Shown: positions 7,660 to 16,166, counted from the stretch's first letter. The stretch is 64,000 bases of DNA from Blastopirellula retiformator (GCF_007859755.1 NZ_SJPF01000003.1:434001-498000), one strand, 5' to 3'. The notes: generated from the sequence alone by a model not told the origin. Numbers and translations: made by a program.

Positions 7660-8841
7660 TTAGGCGTGAGGGGATCGGTACGGATTGTCGCCGTCGGCGA
7701 GTTCGGCCTGGATGACGTCGTCGCCTAGTTCCGTTTCGTCCGGTTGCTGGGCGTCTTGCCAGTATAGCTGCGCTTCGTCGGCGAACTCCTGCGCCAGTTG
7801 TGGGGTGGCGAACGCTTTTTTGGGCACGACGCAGATATGCTGGTCAATTTGGTTCTTAAACGCCAGGAACTCGGCGTTTTGATCGACCTGTTTCAGGTTC
7901 TTCCATTGGCCGCAGTGCGTTACCGCGGCAGTCTGGAGGAGATAGCCTTTTGCGGTCATCGTCAGGCGACGTGGCGTCAAGAATGTTGTCGACATGCGAC
8001 TGCGATTGTACCAGCGTATCGCCGTCGAGCTGCCCACCAAGGAAACGACGAACCATATCACCGATGCAATGTACATCGGCATATCGAATCTGCGACTTTC
8101 TTGGGCAATCGTTACGAGATTGGTGTCGATCGGCGGATTCGCCATGCCCCAGGCAAGTACCAACGCGGCGCCTATCAGCCACGCCAGCGAGTGCAAAGAG
8201 CTGAGATAAATGTTGGGACGCTTCAAAGGGGGAACGCCGTTGGCGACCACGTACGCCAATTCGTCGGCGTTGTTTTGGTATTCGATCGCCTGCGTGATTC
8301 CAGCAGCCCAGGCGGGATAGAATTCTTCGGTAGGCGATGGGAATGGAGTGGCTGGTAGTTCACTCGCAGCTACTCGGTATTGTTCCGCAAGTTGAACGAA
8401 ACGGCTTGTCTCTTCTTCGGAAGCGAATGCCCTGGCAGGAATCAGGATGTGCGCATTGGAGGTAAAGAGAATCTGAATCACGTTTGGAAAAGCGTTGGTT
8501 TTTTCAATCAAAGACCACGAGACCCAGGTCGTGGCGTGATCTTCTCGCTCGACAAGTCCGCGCGGATCAAGACGCAGCTGCAAATGCTCGCAGGTAATCA
8601 GCTTGCGTCGCTCGTGTCGATTGGCTTGGTAGAGGATCGCTATCCAGATGGCGGAGAAGATCGATAAAAAGACAACTCCGGCGATCGTTCGACCGCTGGC
8701 GAAGTAAGGCAGAAACGCCGGGCCAGTGAAGATCAAAAACAGGCAAAGGAAAACGGCGTACTGCTTCAAATACGAAAGCGGAGGCGCCGCTTCCTGAAAC
8801 GCCGCAAGATCGGCTTTGCTGGTTTCAAATTCGACGTCCAT
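7660..8841 (-). CDS. YcxB-like membrane protein, first of three tandem paralogues
   Basis: 393 residues. First half: TM pair (AVFLCLFLIFTGPAFLPYF, TIAGVVFLSIFSAIWIAIL), then a YcxB-like soluble domain (WVSWSLIEKTNAFPNVIQIL...IPARAFASEEETSRFVQLAEQYR). Second half repeats the plan (SSLHSLAWLIGAALVLAWG, IASVIWFVVSLVGSSTAI, then NLKQVDQNAEFLAFKN...VPKKAFATPQLAQEFADEA). It ends NPYRSPHA. The internal duplication plus the tandem triplication means this locus holds six copies of one module. It begins 15 nt after the M3 peptidase gene, so a four-gene operon is likely. Confidence 0.82.
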   Translation of the reverse strand: MDVEFETSKADLAAFQEAAPPLSYLKQYAVFLCLFLIFTGPAFLPYFASGRTIAGVVFLSIFSAIWIAILYQANRHERRKLITCEHLQLRLDPRGLVEREDHATTWVSWSLIEKTNAFPNVIQILFTSNAHILIPARAFASEEETSRFVQLAEQYRVAASELPATPFPSPTEEFYPAWAAGITQAIEYQNNADELAYVVANGVPPLKRPNIYLSSLHSLAWLIGAALVLAWGMANPPIDTNLVTIAQESRRFDMPMYIASVIWFVVSLVGSSTAIRWYNRSRMSTTFLTPRRLTMTAKGYLLQTAAVTHCGQWKNLKQVDQNAEFLAFKNQIDQHICVVPKKAFATPQLAQEFADEAQLYWQDAQQPDETELGDDVIQAELADGDNPYRSPHA

Positions 8842-8856
8842 CGCCCTCGCCGCGGC

Positions 8857-10569
8857 TTACAGCTTCAGATACTCGCGGGCCTGCTGGACCACTTCCTTCA
8901 AGCTGCCGGGCTTGAACGGGTTCTTCAGGCCGGCGCTGTCGACCAGGCCGGAGAAAGGCAGCGTGCCGCCTCGTTTGCAGAGGTCGACGTACTCTTGCAT
9001 CGTTTGGGCGAAGTCGCGCTCCGACCGCACCCAAAACTGCAGCGCACAGCACTGCGCCAGCGTGTAGTCGATGTAGTAAAACGGCGACATATAGATGTGC
9101 CGCTTTTGCTGCCAACGTCCGCCGGTCGAAACATGCGGCAGGTCGCCGTAGTTGGTGTCGGGCAGGTAAAGCCGTTCCATCTCTTGCCAGATCGCGTGCC
9201 GCCGCTCGGGCGTTGCGTCAGGCTCGGCGAAGATCGCATGTTGGAAATGATCGATCGCCACGCCATACGGCAGGAACAAGATCGACGTCAGCAGGTGAAT
9301 CCGGCGGAAGCGTTCGGCTGCGTCGCCGAAGAACATCTCCATGTGCGGCCAGGTGAGGAACTCGAGACTCATCGAGTGAATCTCGCAAGCTTCGTACGTG
9401 GGCCAGACATGTTCCAGCAGGGCCGCGCCATCGAAGCTGCTATAGCACTGAAACGCATGTCCCATTTCGTGCGTGAAGACTTCGACGTCTCCCTTCGAGC
9501 CGTTGTAGTTGGCGAAGATGAACGGCAACTCTTCGCTGGGCAAGCTCGAACAGAAACCGCCGCCGGCTTTCCAGGGGCGAATCTTCAGGTCAAGCAGATT
9601 CTTGTCGCACATCAGCTGGAAGAACTGGCCGAGGTCGACGTTCATATCGTTGAACATCCGCTGCGCCAGCTCGATCTGCTCTTCGTAGGCGCCGAGCGGC
9701 GCCGGATTGCCGGCGCTATCGAACAGCCCTTCGTCCCAGAACATCAAGTCCTCAAGATTCAGGGTCTCTTTCTGCGTGCGATGGATCTCGCGACACAGGG
9801 GGACGACATGCTCGCGAACTTCGTCCCGATACCGGGCGACCTCTTCGGCGCCATAGTCGGTTCGCGACATGCGGCGATAGGCCAGCTCGACAAAGCTGTC
9901 GTAGCCTAGCTTCTGCGCGATGCCATGCCGGATCGTGACCAGCTCGGCGAAGATCTGATCGAGATCGGCGCGATTGGCGGCGTACCATTGCCACATCGCC
10001 CGGGCGGCGCCGTAGCGAATGTCGCGATCGGCGTGCTCTTCAAACTTGGCGATGCTGGAGAGGTTGTACTCTTCTCCCTGGAACTCGATCTTGGCGCCGG
10101 CGGTCAGTTCGTTATAGCGCGAGACGAGCTTCGACTCTTGCACTAGGTCGTCATGGATACAGGGATCAAAGGTGCTGTTCTGCACTTCCCACAGCTTGAA
10201 CGCATGCTCGCCAAAGATCGCCTCCAATCGCGGACGCAGCGGCGTTTCGACCAGCATCTCTTGGATGTTGACGTTCAGCTCGGTCAGCTTGGGGGAGATC
10301 TCGTCGCGGTAGTCTTGCGCCGCTTTGTATTTGGGGTCGTTCGTCTCTTGATTGAAACGGATCTCGACCAGGTTGCTCCACGACTCAAGCCGACGGCGCA
10401 ATTGGTCCCATTTGGCCACGACGGCTCGCAGCGCATCGTCCGACGTCTTCGAGTCGCCTAGTGCGGCCTCGAGCTCGGTTTGGAGCGAAGCATATTCTGC
10501 CGTCACCTCATCCAGATTGGGATTGGGCAGGCAGAAGTTCGAAAAATCATCCATGGTCGACAATGGCAT
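8857..10569 (-). CDS. M3 family zinc oligoendopeptidase (PepF-like)
   Basis: 570 residues, a usual length for M3 oligoendopeptidases. The zinc site is VFTHEMGHAFQ with HEMGH at residues 367-371; a downstream Glu in the stretch YEACEIHSMSLEFL is the expected third ligand, as in the family. No signal peptide, so it should be cytoplasmic and cut short peptides. Two starts are possible: ATG 10569 (MPLSTMDDF) or ATG 10554; neither has a strong ribosome site. It leads a tight minus-strand group with three YcxB-like membrane proteins (15-nt gap). Whether the peptidase and the membrane proteins cooperate is unknown. Confidence 0.9.
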   Translation of the reverse strand: MPLSTMDDFSNFCLPNPNLDEVTAEYASLQTELEAALGDSKTSDDALRAVVAKWDQLRRRLESWSNLVEIRFNQETNDPKYKAAQDYRDEISPKLTELNVNIQEMLVETPLRPRLEAIFGEHAFKLWEVQNSTFDPCIHDDLVQESKLVSRYNELTAGAKIEFQGEEYNLSSIAKFEEHADRDIRYGAARAMWQWYAANRADLDQIFAELVTIRHGIAQKLGYDSFVELAYRRMSRTDYGAEEVARYRDEVREHVVPLCREIHRTQKETLNLEDLMFWDEGLFDSAGNPAPLGAYEEQIELAQRMFNDMNVDLGQFFQLMCDKNLLDLKIRPWKAGGGFCSSLPSEELPFIFANYNGSKGDVEVFTHEMGHAFQCYSSFDGAALLEHVWPTYEACEIHSMSLEFLTWPHMEMFFGDAAERFRRIHLLTSILFLPYGVAIDHFQHAIFAEPDATPERRHAIWQEMERLYLPDTNYGDLPHVSTGGRWQQKRHIYMSPFYYIDYTLAQCCALQFWVRSERDFAQTMQEYVDLCKRGGTLPFSGLVDSAGLKNPFKPGSLKEVVQQAREYLKL

Positions 10570-10786
10570 AGGTGGGACGGCTCGCGGAATCTTCTCACGC
10601 TCGGCTCAACGTACCCGCCGATCGGTAGTGCGTCCAGCGGCGAAGAGCAGTACTGCCATGGGGTTTCTCACGCTACGCGGGTCCACCGTTTGTTTGACTT
10701 GACGCTGCGCCGCGTTCAAGATGGATGGACGACACAGAGTAGGCGCTCCGGCATTCTGGCCGCGTCGACCCACCCCGAGAAATCTC

Positions 10787-11716
10787 ATGGCCGAAGAATT
10801 CTACCTGAAAGCAAACGAAAATGCGCCGGAGACAGGCCCGTTTTCGTCGAAGAAGATGCGGCAGCTTGCCGCCGCTGGGCAGATTACGCCCGAGACCCTC
10901 GTACGCAGGGGGGAAAGCTCCTGGGTCCATGCGACCAGCGTCCGCGGATTGGAACTGCCCAGCGGACCGCCGCCGACGGTCGCTCCGTCCACGGCGGCGC
11001 CTGTTTCCACGGCCGGCGAAGTGCCGATGGGGATTCCGGTCGAAACGCCAGACGAAGTGAAATCGTCGATTCCGACCTCGCTGGATGACGACCATGGCAT
11101 TTCGCTGCCGTCGCGGCTGCCGGATCCGACCGGCGGTACCGGCGAAGCGCAGGTTAAAGGCGTGGGAGAAGAGCCGCGGGCATTTGACGAAGACGCGCCG
11201 ACCCCTCCCTCAATTACGGCGCCTCCGCCACCTCCGCCGGCCGCCCCTGCGGCAGTCGCCGTCGATCCGCCGAAGGAAGAGGAGCCGGAGATCTCGGAGA
11301 TGATCTCGGTCGCTCCCAGCGACAAGTCGAGCGGCAAAGGAAAGAAGAAAAAAGGGAAAGTGCGTGCGGCTCGCGCCCCTTCCAGCGGATCGAGCTCCGG
11401 TGGCGGCTTGGGCGGCCTCTTCAGCTTCAAGACGATGATCGCCCCCTCGGTGATCAAGATTGTCTTTTACGTGGGGCTGACGCTGATTTTGCTCGGTTGG
11501 CTCGGGGGAACCGCCGCCCTCCTTTTGATTGGCATGTTCTCTGGACAACCGCTGACGGCGGCGATCGGTGTGGCGGCGACCTACTTCGTCGTCGGCGGCG
11601 TGATTAGCCTGCTGAAGATCTTGCTGCTGCGAATTGGCGCCGAGGTGGTGATCGCCTATTTCCAGGCGGTCGAAGACCTGGCCGCGATCCGGGAACGTGG
11701 TGCCGAGAAGGTATAG
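10787..11716 (+). CDS. GYF_2-DUF4282 membrane protein
   Basis: 309 residues. An N-terminal GYF_2-type domain (about 1-50; FYLKANENAPETGPFSSKKM, then LVRRGESSWVHA) is followed by a long Pro/Ala/Glu-rich linker. A basic patch (KGKKKKGKVRAARAP) precedes a C-terminal DUF4282 domain with two TM helices (IKIVFYVGLTLILLGWLGG and a Gly/Val-rich second helix) and the family ending LLLRIGAEVVIAYFQAVEDL. Function unknown; the GYF part probably binds proline-rich partners. I start at ATG 10787 because the GYF domain begins there; the frame extends 22 codons upstream without similarity to anything. The stop codon TAG (11714-11716) lies inside the duplicated target of a MITE-like element. Confidence 0.85.
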   Translation: MAEEFYLKANENAPETGPFSSKKMRQLAAAGQITPETLVRRGESSWVHATSVRGLELPSGPPPTVAPSTAAPVSTAGEVPMGIPVETPDEVKSSIPTSLDDDHGISLPSRLPDPTGGTGEAQVKGVGEEPRAFDEDAPTPPSITAPPPPPPAAPAAVAVDPPKEEEPEISEMISVAPSDKSSGKGKKKKGKVRAARAPSSGSSSGGGLGGLFSFKTMIAPSVIKIVFYVGLTLILLGWLGGTAALLLIGMFSGQPLTAAIGVAATYFVVGGVISLLKILLLRIGAEVVIAYFQAVEDLAAIRERGAEKV

Positions 11717-11869
11717 CAGTCCGTTGATTTTCTCGACGGACTGCGTGATCGCACGGATGCGATCCCAAAATAACGACGTAAGTCGTTATTTTGGGAGCCG
11801 CGAAGAGCTATGCTCTGAGCCTGGCGAGGTTGGAAAATGCCACGATGGCATTTTTCAACAGGCTGATAG
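11713..11869 (+). mobile_element. MITE-like element, copy 1
   Basis: Core 11717-11865 (149 bp), flanked by the direct repeat ATAG (11713-11716 and 11866-11869). Ends CAGTCCGTTGA and TCAACAGGCTG are imperfect inverted repeats. Inside are hairpins: the left end folds on itself (CAGTCCGT...ACGGACTG), GGATGCGATCC forms part of a second, AAAATAACGAC-gtaa-GTCGTTATTTT a third, AAAATGCCA-cga-TGGCATTTTT a fourth. No transposase gene. The left target duplicate holds the stop codon of the GYF/DUF4282 gene. Confidence 0.88.
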
Positions 11870-11891
11870 CGGCGAAGAAACCGAAAGAAGT

Positions 11892-11942
11892 GAGCGACTC
11901 GTGTGGAGAAAGTCGCTCGCACCTGGGGCGCTATCGCGCCCC
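11892..11942. other. Two hairpins between convergent genes
   Basis: GAGCGACT (11892-11899) pairs with AGTCGCTC (11911-11918), and GGGGCGC-tatc-GCGCCCC forms a second stem (11925-11942). No T-run follows. They lie between MITE copy 1 and the end of the feo operon and may help end transcription from either side. Confidence 0.4.
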
Positions 11943-11981
11943 CCGGCTGGCAATAGCGCCGGTTGAATGGGTGATCGTCGT

Positions 11982-12188
11982 TTACCGTTTCGGTTCGACG
12001 ATCTTGGTGTCTAACTGAATCAGCGTGGTGCCGATGTGCGGGCCGTGCTGCTTGGAGCCGCAGCCCTTGCAACCACCGCCGCAGCCTGCTTTTTCGGAGC
12101 GGACGGTTCGCCATATCGAGATGGCCAAATAGGTTGCGCTGCCCGCGATCAACAGCAATACGCCGACGTTCTGAAATACGTCTGACAT
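11982..12188 (-). CDS. FeoB-associated Cys-rich membrane protein
   Basis: 68 residues: one TM helix (VGVLLLIAGSATYLAISIW, about 8-26) and then a Cys/Gly-rich motif CGGGCKGCGS. This is the arrangement of the small FeoB-associated proteins found beside feoB in many bacteria, thought to help iron uptake; their exact role is not settled. It follows feoB by 56 nt on the same strand, as the last gene of the operon. The C-terminal tail (HIGTTLIQLDTKIVEPKR) is unremarkable. Confidence 0.85.
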   Translation of the reverse strand: MSDVFQNVGVLLLIAGSATYLAISIWRTVRSEKAGCGGGCKGCGSKQHGPHIGTTLIQLDTKIVEPKR

Positions 12189-12244
12189 GCTCGCGCCTCG
12201 AGAAAAGGGATGCTTTCAACAGCGCTTCATTATACGAAGCGAAA

Positions 12245-14458
12245 TCACGTTGTGGTGAAAAAAGACGCGATTCTATAGATAATAAAGGCACCGATATACG
12301 CCAGTGCCGTCATGTAGAAGAAAGTGAAGATCGGCCATCGCCAACTGTTGGTTTCTCGTTTGATCGCCGCCAAGGTAGCTGCGCATTGTGCGCAAAGGGC
12401 GAAAAAGACCATCACCGAGAGGGCAACCGGCAGGTTAAACAGCGGCTTGTCGGTCCCATCCCAGGTGGCGGTTTGCAGTTTTTCTTGGAGAGGAGCGGTA
12501 TCTTCGTCGTCTCCGCCCATGTCGAAGATCACCCCCAGCGTGCCGATGATCACTTCCCGCGCGGGAAACGAGGCGATCGTGGCGCAGCCAATTCGCCAAT
12601 CCCAGCCCAGGGGGCGAACGGCTGGTTCGATCCAGTGTCCGGCCCGGCCCAGATAACTATCCCGCAGCAAGGCGCCATCGATGTGGTTTTGCAATTCCGC
12701 CTGCTCTTCTTCGAGAGCGGCGACTTTCGTTTCGTCCGTCGCTTGCTCTAGCTCGGTCTCGACGGCGGCCAGACGCTCGATCTCCGGTGCGACGATCGCC
12801 TCGTTATGCGGGTAGTAGGCGGCGGCCCAGACCAGCACCGACGACGCAAAGATGAGCGTGCCGGCGCGATAGATAAAGGCCCATCCTTTCTCGACGACCC
12901 GCATCAAGACGGTCTGAATCGAGGGCCATTTGTAGGAGGGAAGCTCCATCACGAACGGTGGCGTCGCCCCTCGCAGAATCGTCTTCTTCAGCACCAGCGC
13001 GACCAGCACCGCCGTGACGACGCCGACCAGGTACATTCCGGCGAAGGTGAGCGTGTGCGAATTGAGCAGACCGCCAGCAAACGAGTATTGTGGTACAAAC
13101 GCCGCGATCATGATGACGTAGACCGGAATGCGGGCCGAGCAACTCATCAGCGGCGCGATCAACATCGTTATCAGGCGGTCGCGGCGATTCTCGATGACGC
13201 GGGTCGCCATCACGCCGGGGATCGCACAGGCGAACGAAGACAGTAGCGGAATGAACGACTTGCCGCTAAGACCGACGTTCGAGAACAGGCGGTCCATCAG
13301 GTACGCGGCCCGGGCCATGTACCCGCAGTCTTCTAGGATGGCGATGAAGAAGAACAGGATGCAAATCTGCGGAAGAAAGACGAGGACGCCTCCCACGCCG
13401 GCGATCACCCCGTCGACCAACAACGAGCGAAACGGTCCCTCGGCGAAGTTGTCGCCGACCACTCCCCCGAGAAACTCAAACAAGCCTTCAATCCAGCCCA
13501 TCGGCACGCCGGCGATGTAGTCGCTAAAGACTGCCGTAAAGACGGCCATCATCAGCACCGCGAAGATAATCGTGCCGAAGACCGGATGGGTCATGATCCG
13601 GTCGAGCCGGTCCGAAAGCGGCGGCGGAACCTGCTTCCGCTCGACGATACCTTGGAGCGTCTCGCGGACCCAGCCGTATCGCGACATCGCTTCGACCGCC
13701 GGAACCGGGGCGCCCGATTCTTTCAGTCGGGTGCGGGCGTCGGCAATGAACTGGTGAAAATCGTCGCCGCCCAGTTTGAGTTCCGACTCTAGATAGCCGC
13801 TGGTGTCGAGCAGCAATCGCTCGACCAGGTACCGCGGCGTCGAGACGTTGCGTGAGACCAATTGTCCTTGCAGTCCGGCCACTTCGTCGCGAAACGCCGG
13901 CGGAAAAGGGCTGGTCGCTTCAGGCGGAGCGAGTTGTTCGATGTTGGCGAGCGCTTCACGCAGCTCTTGCACGCCCTCGCCATGATTGGCCCGGGTCGGG
14001 ATGACCGGCACCCCGAGCCTTTCCGACAGTTTCGGGACGTCGACCGTCACACCTTTTTCGGCGGCGGCGTCGATCATGTTCAGCGCGACGACCGTCGGCA
14101 GACGTAGCTCCAGCACTTGGCTGAGGATGTAGAGGTTGCGTTCCAGGTTCCCGGCGTCGAGGATCACCAGCACCGCTTGCGGTTTGCGTTCGGCCGGAAG
14201 GCGACCCAGCAAGACGTCGACCGCGACCATCTCGTCGGGCGAGCGTGGCGCCAGACTGTACGAGCCGGGCAAGTCGATCAGTTCGATCGCTTTGTCGCTG
14301 ACGCCGAAGGTTCCATGCTTCTTTTCGACCGTCACGCCCGGATAGTTGCCGGTCCGTTGGCGAACGCCGCTAAGCGCGTTGAACAGCGTCGACTTGCCGG
14401 TGTTGGGGTTGCCGATCAAAGCGATGGCGATCGGCTCGGTCTGCTGCTGAATCGACAT
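12245..14458 (-). CDS. feoB: Ferrous iron transporter FeoB
   Basis: 737 residues, normal for FeoB. The N-terminal G domain has G1 GNPNTGKS (16-23), G3 DLPG (62-65) and G4 NMID, and drives Fe(II) uptake across the inner membrane. A GDI-like spacer (about 170-280) is followed by two Gate/Nucleoside-recognition segments and 8 or more TM helices, with the conserved CAIPGVMATR stretch and the C-terminal ALCAQCAATLAAIKRETNSW. A charged, coiled-coil-like loop between the gates (IERLAAVETELEQATDE...LEEEQAELQ) is common in this class. It comes 30 nt after feoA and ends the core of the operon before the small Cys-rich protein. Confidence 0.97.
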   Translation of the reverse strand: MSIQQQTEPIAIALIGNPNTGKSTLFNALSGVRQRTGNYPGVTVEKKHGTFGVSDKAIELIDLPGSYSLAPRSPDEMVAVDVLLGRLPAERKPQAVLVILDAGNLERNLYILSQVLELRLPTVVALNMIDAAAEKGVTVDVPKLSERLGVPVIPTRANHGEGVQELREALANIEQLAPPEATSPFPPAFRDEVAGLQGQLVSRNVSTPRYLVERLLLDTSGYLESELKLGGDDFHQFIADARTRLKESGAPVPAVEAMSRYGWVRETLQGIVERKQVPPPLSDRLDRIMTHPVFGTIIFAVLMMAVFTAVFSDYIAGVPMGWIEGLFEFLGGVVGDNFAEGPFRSLLVDGVIAGVGGVLVFLPQICILFFFIAILEDCGYMARAAYLMDRLFSNVGLSGKSFIPLLSSFACAIPGVMATRVIENRRDRLITMLIAPLMSCSARIPVYVIMIAAFVPQYSFAGGLLNSHTLTFAGMYLVGVVTAVLVALVLKKTILRGATPPFVMELPSYKWPSIQTVLMRVVEKGWAFIYRAGTLIFASSVLVWAAAYYPHNEAIVAPEIERLAAVETELEQATDETKVAALEEEQAELQNHIDGALLRDSYLGRAGHWIEPAVRPLGWDWRIGCATIASFPAREVIIGTLGVIFDMGGDDEDTAPLQEKLQTATWDGTDKPLFNLPVALSVMVFFALCAQCAATLAAIKRETNSWRWPIFTFFYMTALAYIGAFIIYRIASFFTTT

Positions 14459-14488
14459 GAGAACTCAAGCGGAAGCTAGGTGGGAGGG

Positions 14489-14713
14489 TTAGTCGGCGAT
14501 GACGACGCGCGACGCTTCAGATTTTCGCAGCGACAACCGATAGCCGATCAGTTCGATCTCAATCGGATCGCCCAGCGGAGCGTAGCCGACGACCGTCAGT
14601 TCGACGCCGGGCACCAGTCCCATTTCGAGCAAGCGGACCGAGATGTCGTCGTCCCCTTCAATCGAACTGACGGTGACGCGATCTCCCACTTGGAGCGTGG
14701 AAAGAGTCTTCAT
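14489..14713 (-). CDS. feoA: FeoA family protein (second copy)
   Basis: 74 residues, a single SH3-like FeoA domain: MKTLSTLQVGDRVTVSSIEG, then RLLEMGLVPGVELTVVGYAP and a C-terminal strand LIGYRLSLRKSEASRVVI. FeoA is a small cytoplasmic partner of FeoB. The frame is open 15 codons upstream, but the ATG at 14713 overlaps the previous gene's stop as ATGA (14710-14713), a translational coupling arrangement, and starts at the family N-terminus. Confidence 0.93.
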   Translation of the reverse strand: MKTLSTLQVGDRVTVSSIEGDDDISVRLLEMGLVPGVELTVVGYAPLGDPIEIELIGYRLSLRKSEASRVVIAD

Positions 14714-14940
14714 GCGAAGGTTGCGGCCGGCTGAACGAAGACTTGCAGATGAGCACACTCACGAAAACAGAGGGTGCATCCATCGACGCGGACGATGCAG
14801 GGGCTGCCTTGCTGCACGACCTGAACGACGGCCCCACAGCGCATTCCCATCTCGGCCAAACGTTTGACGTCATTCTGTTCGCCCAGAACTTCGGCAATTT
14901 CGGCAGACTGGCCGATCGGTAGTAGGTCGAGAGGAATCAT
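14710..14940 (-). CDS. feoA: FeoA family protein (first copy)
   Basis: 76 residues, FeoA/SH3-like fold: MIPLDLLPIGQSAEIAEVLG, then RLAEMGMRCGAVVQVVQQGS and CTLCFRECAHLQVFV. Unlike the second copy it has four Cys (C35, C48, C57, C62 by count, approximate) that could bind metal; this is inference. First gene of the feo operon. Its start lies 25 nt downstream of a perfect 15-bp palindrome of Fur-box type. Confidence 0.9.
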   Translation of the reverse strand: MIPLDLLPIGQSAEIAEVLGEQNDVKRLAEMGMRCGAVVQVVQQGSPCIVRVDGCTLCFRECAHLQVFVQPAATFA

Positions 14941-14965
14941 GAACTTGGCGTGGCCTTGTTGGTAT

Positions 14966-14980
14966 TGAGATTGAATCTCA
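14966..14980 (-). promoter_or_regulatory. Fur-like operator of the feo operon
   Basis: TGAGATTgAATCTCA is a perfect 7-1-7 palindrome, the layout of the core Fur box (TGATAATnATTATCA), differing from it at one position per arm. It lies just upstream of feoA, where an iron-responsive repressor would act. Assignment to Fur rather than another metalloregulator is inference. Confidence 0.6.
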
Positions 14981-14994
14981 TGTCACGTCTCTTA

Positions 14995-15023
14995 ACTGTA
15001 CCCGGTCCGGTAGGCGAATGCAA
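14995..15023 (-). promoter_or_regulatory. Candidate feo promoter
   Basis: On the minus strand TTGCAT (15018-15023) and TACAGT (14995-15000) are 17 nt apart, each matching 4 of 6 consensus bases. The Fur-like palindrome begins 14 nt after the -10 box, so bound repressor would sit around +10 to +25. Confidence 0.35.
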
Positions 15024-15231
15024 GGCTTGCCTGCCGACATCGTGAAGAATCGTCGAAGCCAAACCACAGCGTTCTTCGTAAGATTCGCCGGAGAGAACGG
15101 GCGGCGTTCGCCTCAAAGGATAGCCGCGGAATGTGCTTTGGCTTGGGGGCTTCAGCGTGTAGGCTGGATACCTCTGTAGGACTGTGTGGCCGGCGGGAAA
15201 AGTATGGCACTTCTAAGCAAAGGCTGGAAAC

Positions 15232-15603
15232 ATGAGCGGTGATGACGAAACCCTGAATGAAAAAATCGGCGGCTGGATCGCGGTGATCGTGATTGCGTTT
15301 TCGGCCTTGATCTCAGGCGGCTTCATGCCGGAGCTAAATGTCTTGCCGTACGTCGCCTGGTTGGCGATCGCCGGTTTGGGCGGGGCGATCGGCGTGGCGG
15401 TCTATACCCGCAACTGGCTGCACGGAACGATCGCTGGCCTGATCATCGGAGTGGGAGCGGTGTTGGGCGTCCACGCGTATATCATCGCTCGCTCGATGCT
15501 GATCGAAGGGGGGACCTTCTTTTCGCTGGAACTGTTGATTGGCGGCGGGTTGGGATCGATCCCGGGTTTGCTCTACATGTATTTTGTCGCCGATCGCAAC
15601 TAG
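15232..15603 (+). CDS. Small four-TM membrane protein, paralogue A
   Basis: 123 residues with four hydrophobic segments (IAVIVIAFSALISGGF, VAWLAIAGLGGAIGVAVY, GTIAGLIIGVGAVLGVHAY, LLIGGGLGSIPGLLYMYF). It shares the order and several strings (ISGGFMPELNVLP, LHGTIAGLIIGVGAVL) with the product at 16309-16695, so the two are duplicates. I do not recognise a named family. It converges with the DUF4253 gene 11 nt away. Confidence 0.75.
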   Translation: MSGDDETLNEKIGGWIAVIVIAFSALISGGFMPELNVLPYVAWLAIAGLGGAIGVAVYTRNWLHGTIAGLIIGVGAVLGVHAYIIARSMLIEGGTFFSLELLIGGGLGSIPGLLYMYFVADRN

Positions 15604-15614
15604 CTGCGACAGCG

Positions 15615-16166
15615 CTAATCCCACCACAGATAGACGACGCTGGTTTGGGCAACTGCGTCCTGCAGCGCTTCGACGGTTCCGATCCCCTGATCGACGATAT
15701 CAGGACAGAACTCGTACACGTCCTCGCAAAAGGCCGCGATGTCATCGGGCAACTGTTCAAAGCGGAACTGGATGGTGTCGCTTTCGGCGTGGAAGATATC
15801 GATGCCGTATTGCGAATCGTACGCCTGCAGCTTCGTCACCAGATCTGCAGTATCCATGTCAAAGTTGGCCGCGTCGGTCATGGCGATGCGGGGGATGTCG
15901 AATTGGCTTTCTCCGCAAGCGACGACCACCTCGCTCGCCTCTGGATCGGCGCCTTCATCCAGAGATCGGGTGCAGCCGACGAAGGCGAGGATGCCGGGGC
16001 CAAGCTGCGGACGAATTTCGCCTAGGATCTCGAACGCTCGATCGAGCGAGACGACGACCGATCGCCCCGCTTCATTTTCATCGCGACCAAAATTGACGGT
16101 CGAATAGGGGCGAAATTCTTGACCAGAGATTTGGGCGAGTAGCGCGGCGGCTTCATCAAGCGTCAT
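15615..16166 (-). CDS. DUF4253 domain protein
   Basis: 183 residues. The C-terminal third has the DUF4253 pattern: FHAESDTIQFRFEQLPDD, then VYEFCPDIVDQGIGTVEAL and a final VVYLWWD. The N-terminal part is probably its own small domain. No signal peptide, so cytoplasmic. The function is not established. The open frame runs 95 codons further upstream, but ATG 16166 with GGA 7 nt before it marks the start of conserved sequence (MTLDEAAALLAQISG). It lies between two paralogous membrane proteins on the other strand. Confidence 0.8.
   Translation of the reverse strand: MTLDEAAALLAQISGQEFRPYSTVNFGRDENEAGRSVVVSLDRAFEILGEIRPQLGPGILAFVGCTRSLDEGADPEASEVVVACGESQFDIPRIAMTDAANFDMDTADLVTKLQAYDSQYGIDIFHAESDTIQFRFEQLPDDIAAFCEDVYEFCPDIVDQGIGTVEALQDAVAQTSVVYLWWD

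Noticed and set aside
11697-11966. Small proteins with strings such as MRSQNNDVSRYFGSREELC, also at 27448, 30282, 39973 and 56743
   Set aside because: These frames are the MITE-like element read as protein. Similarity between them reflects the repeat; there is no independent ribosome site, and the frame is not kept in all copies.
14710-14940. Treating the two feoA genes as one frameshifted gene
   Set aside because: Each encodes a complete FeoA domain and they are linked by an ATGA overlap, so they are two genes.
14992-15210. 72-codon minus-strand frame upstream of feoA
   Set aside because: Covers the candidate feo promoter; Arg/Ser-rich, no ribosome site, no family features.
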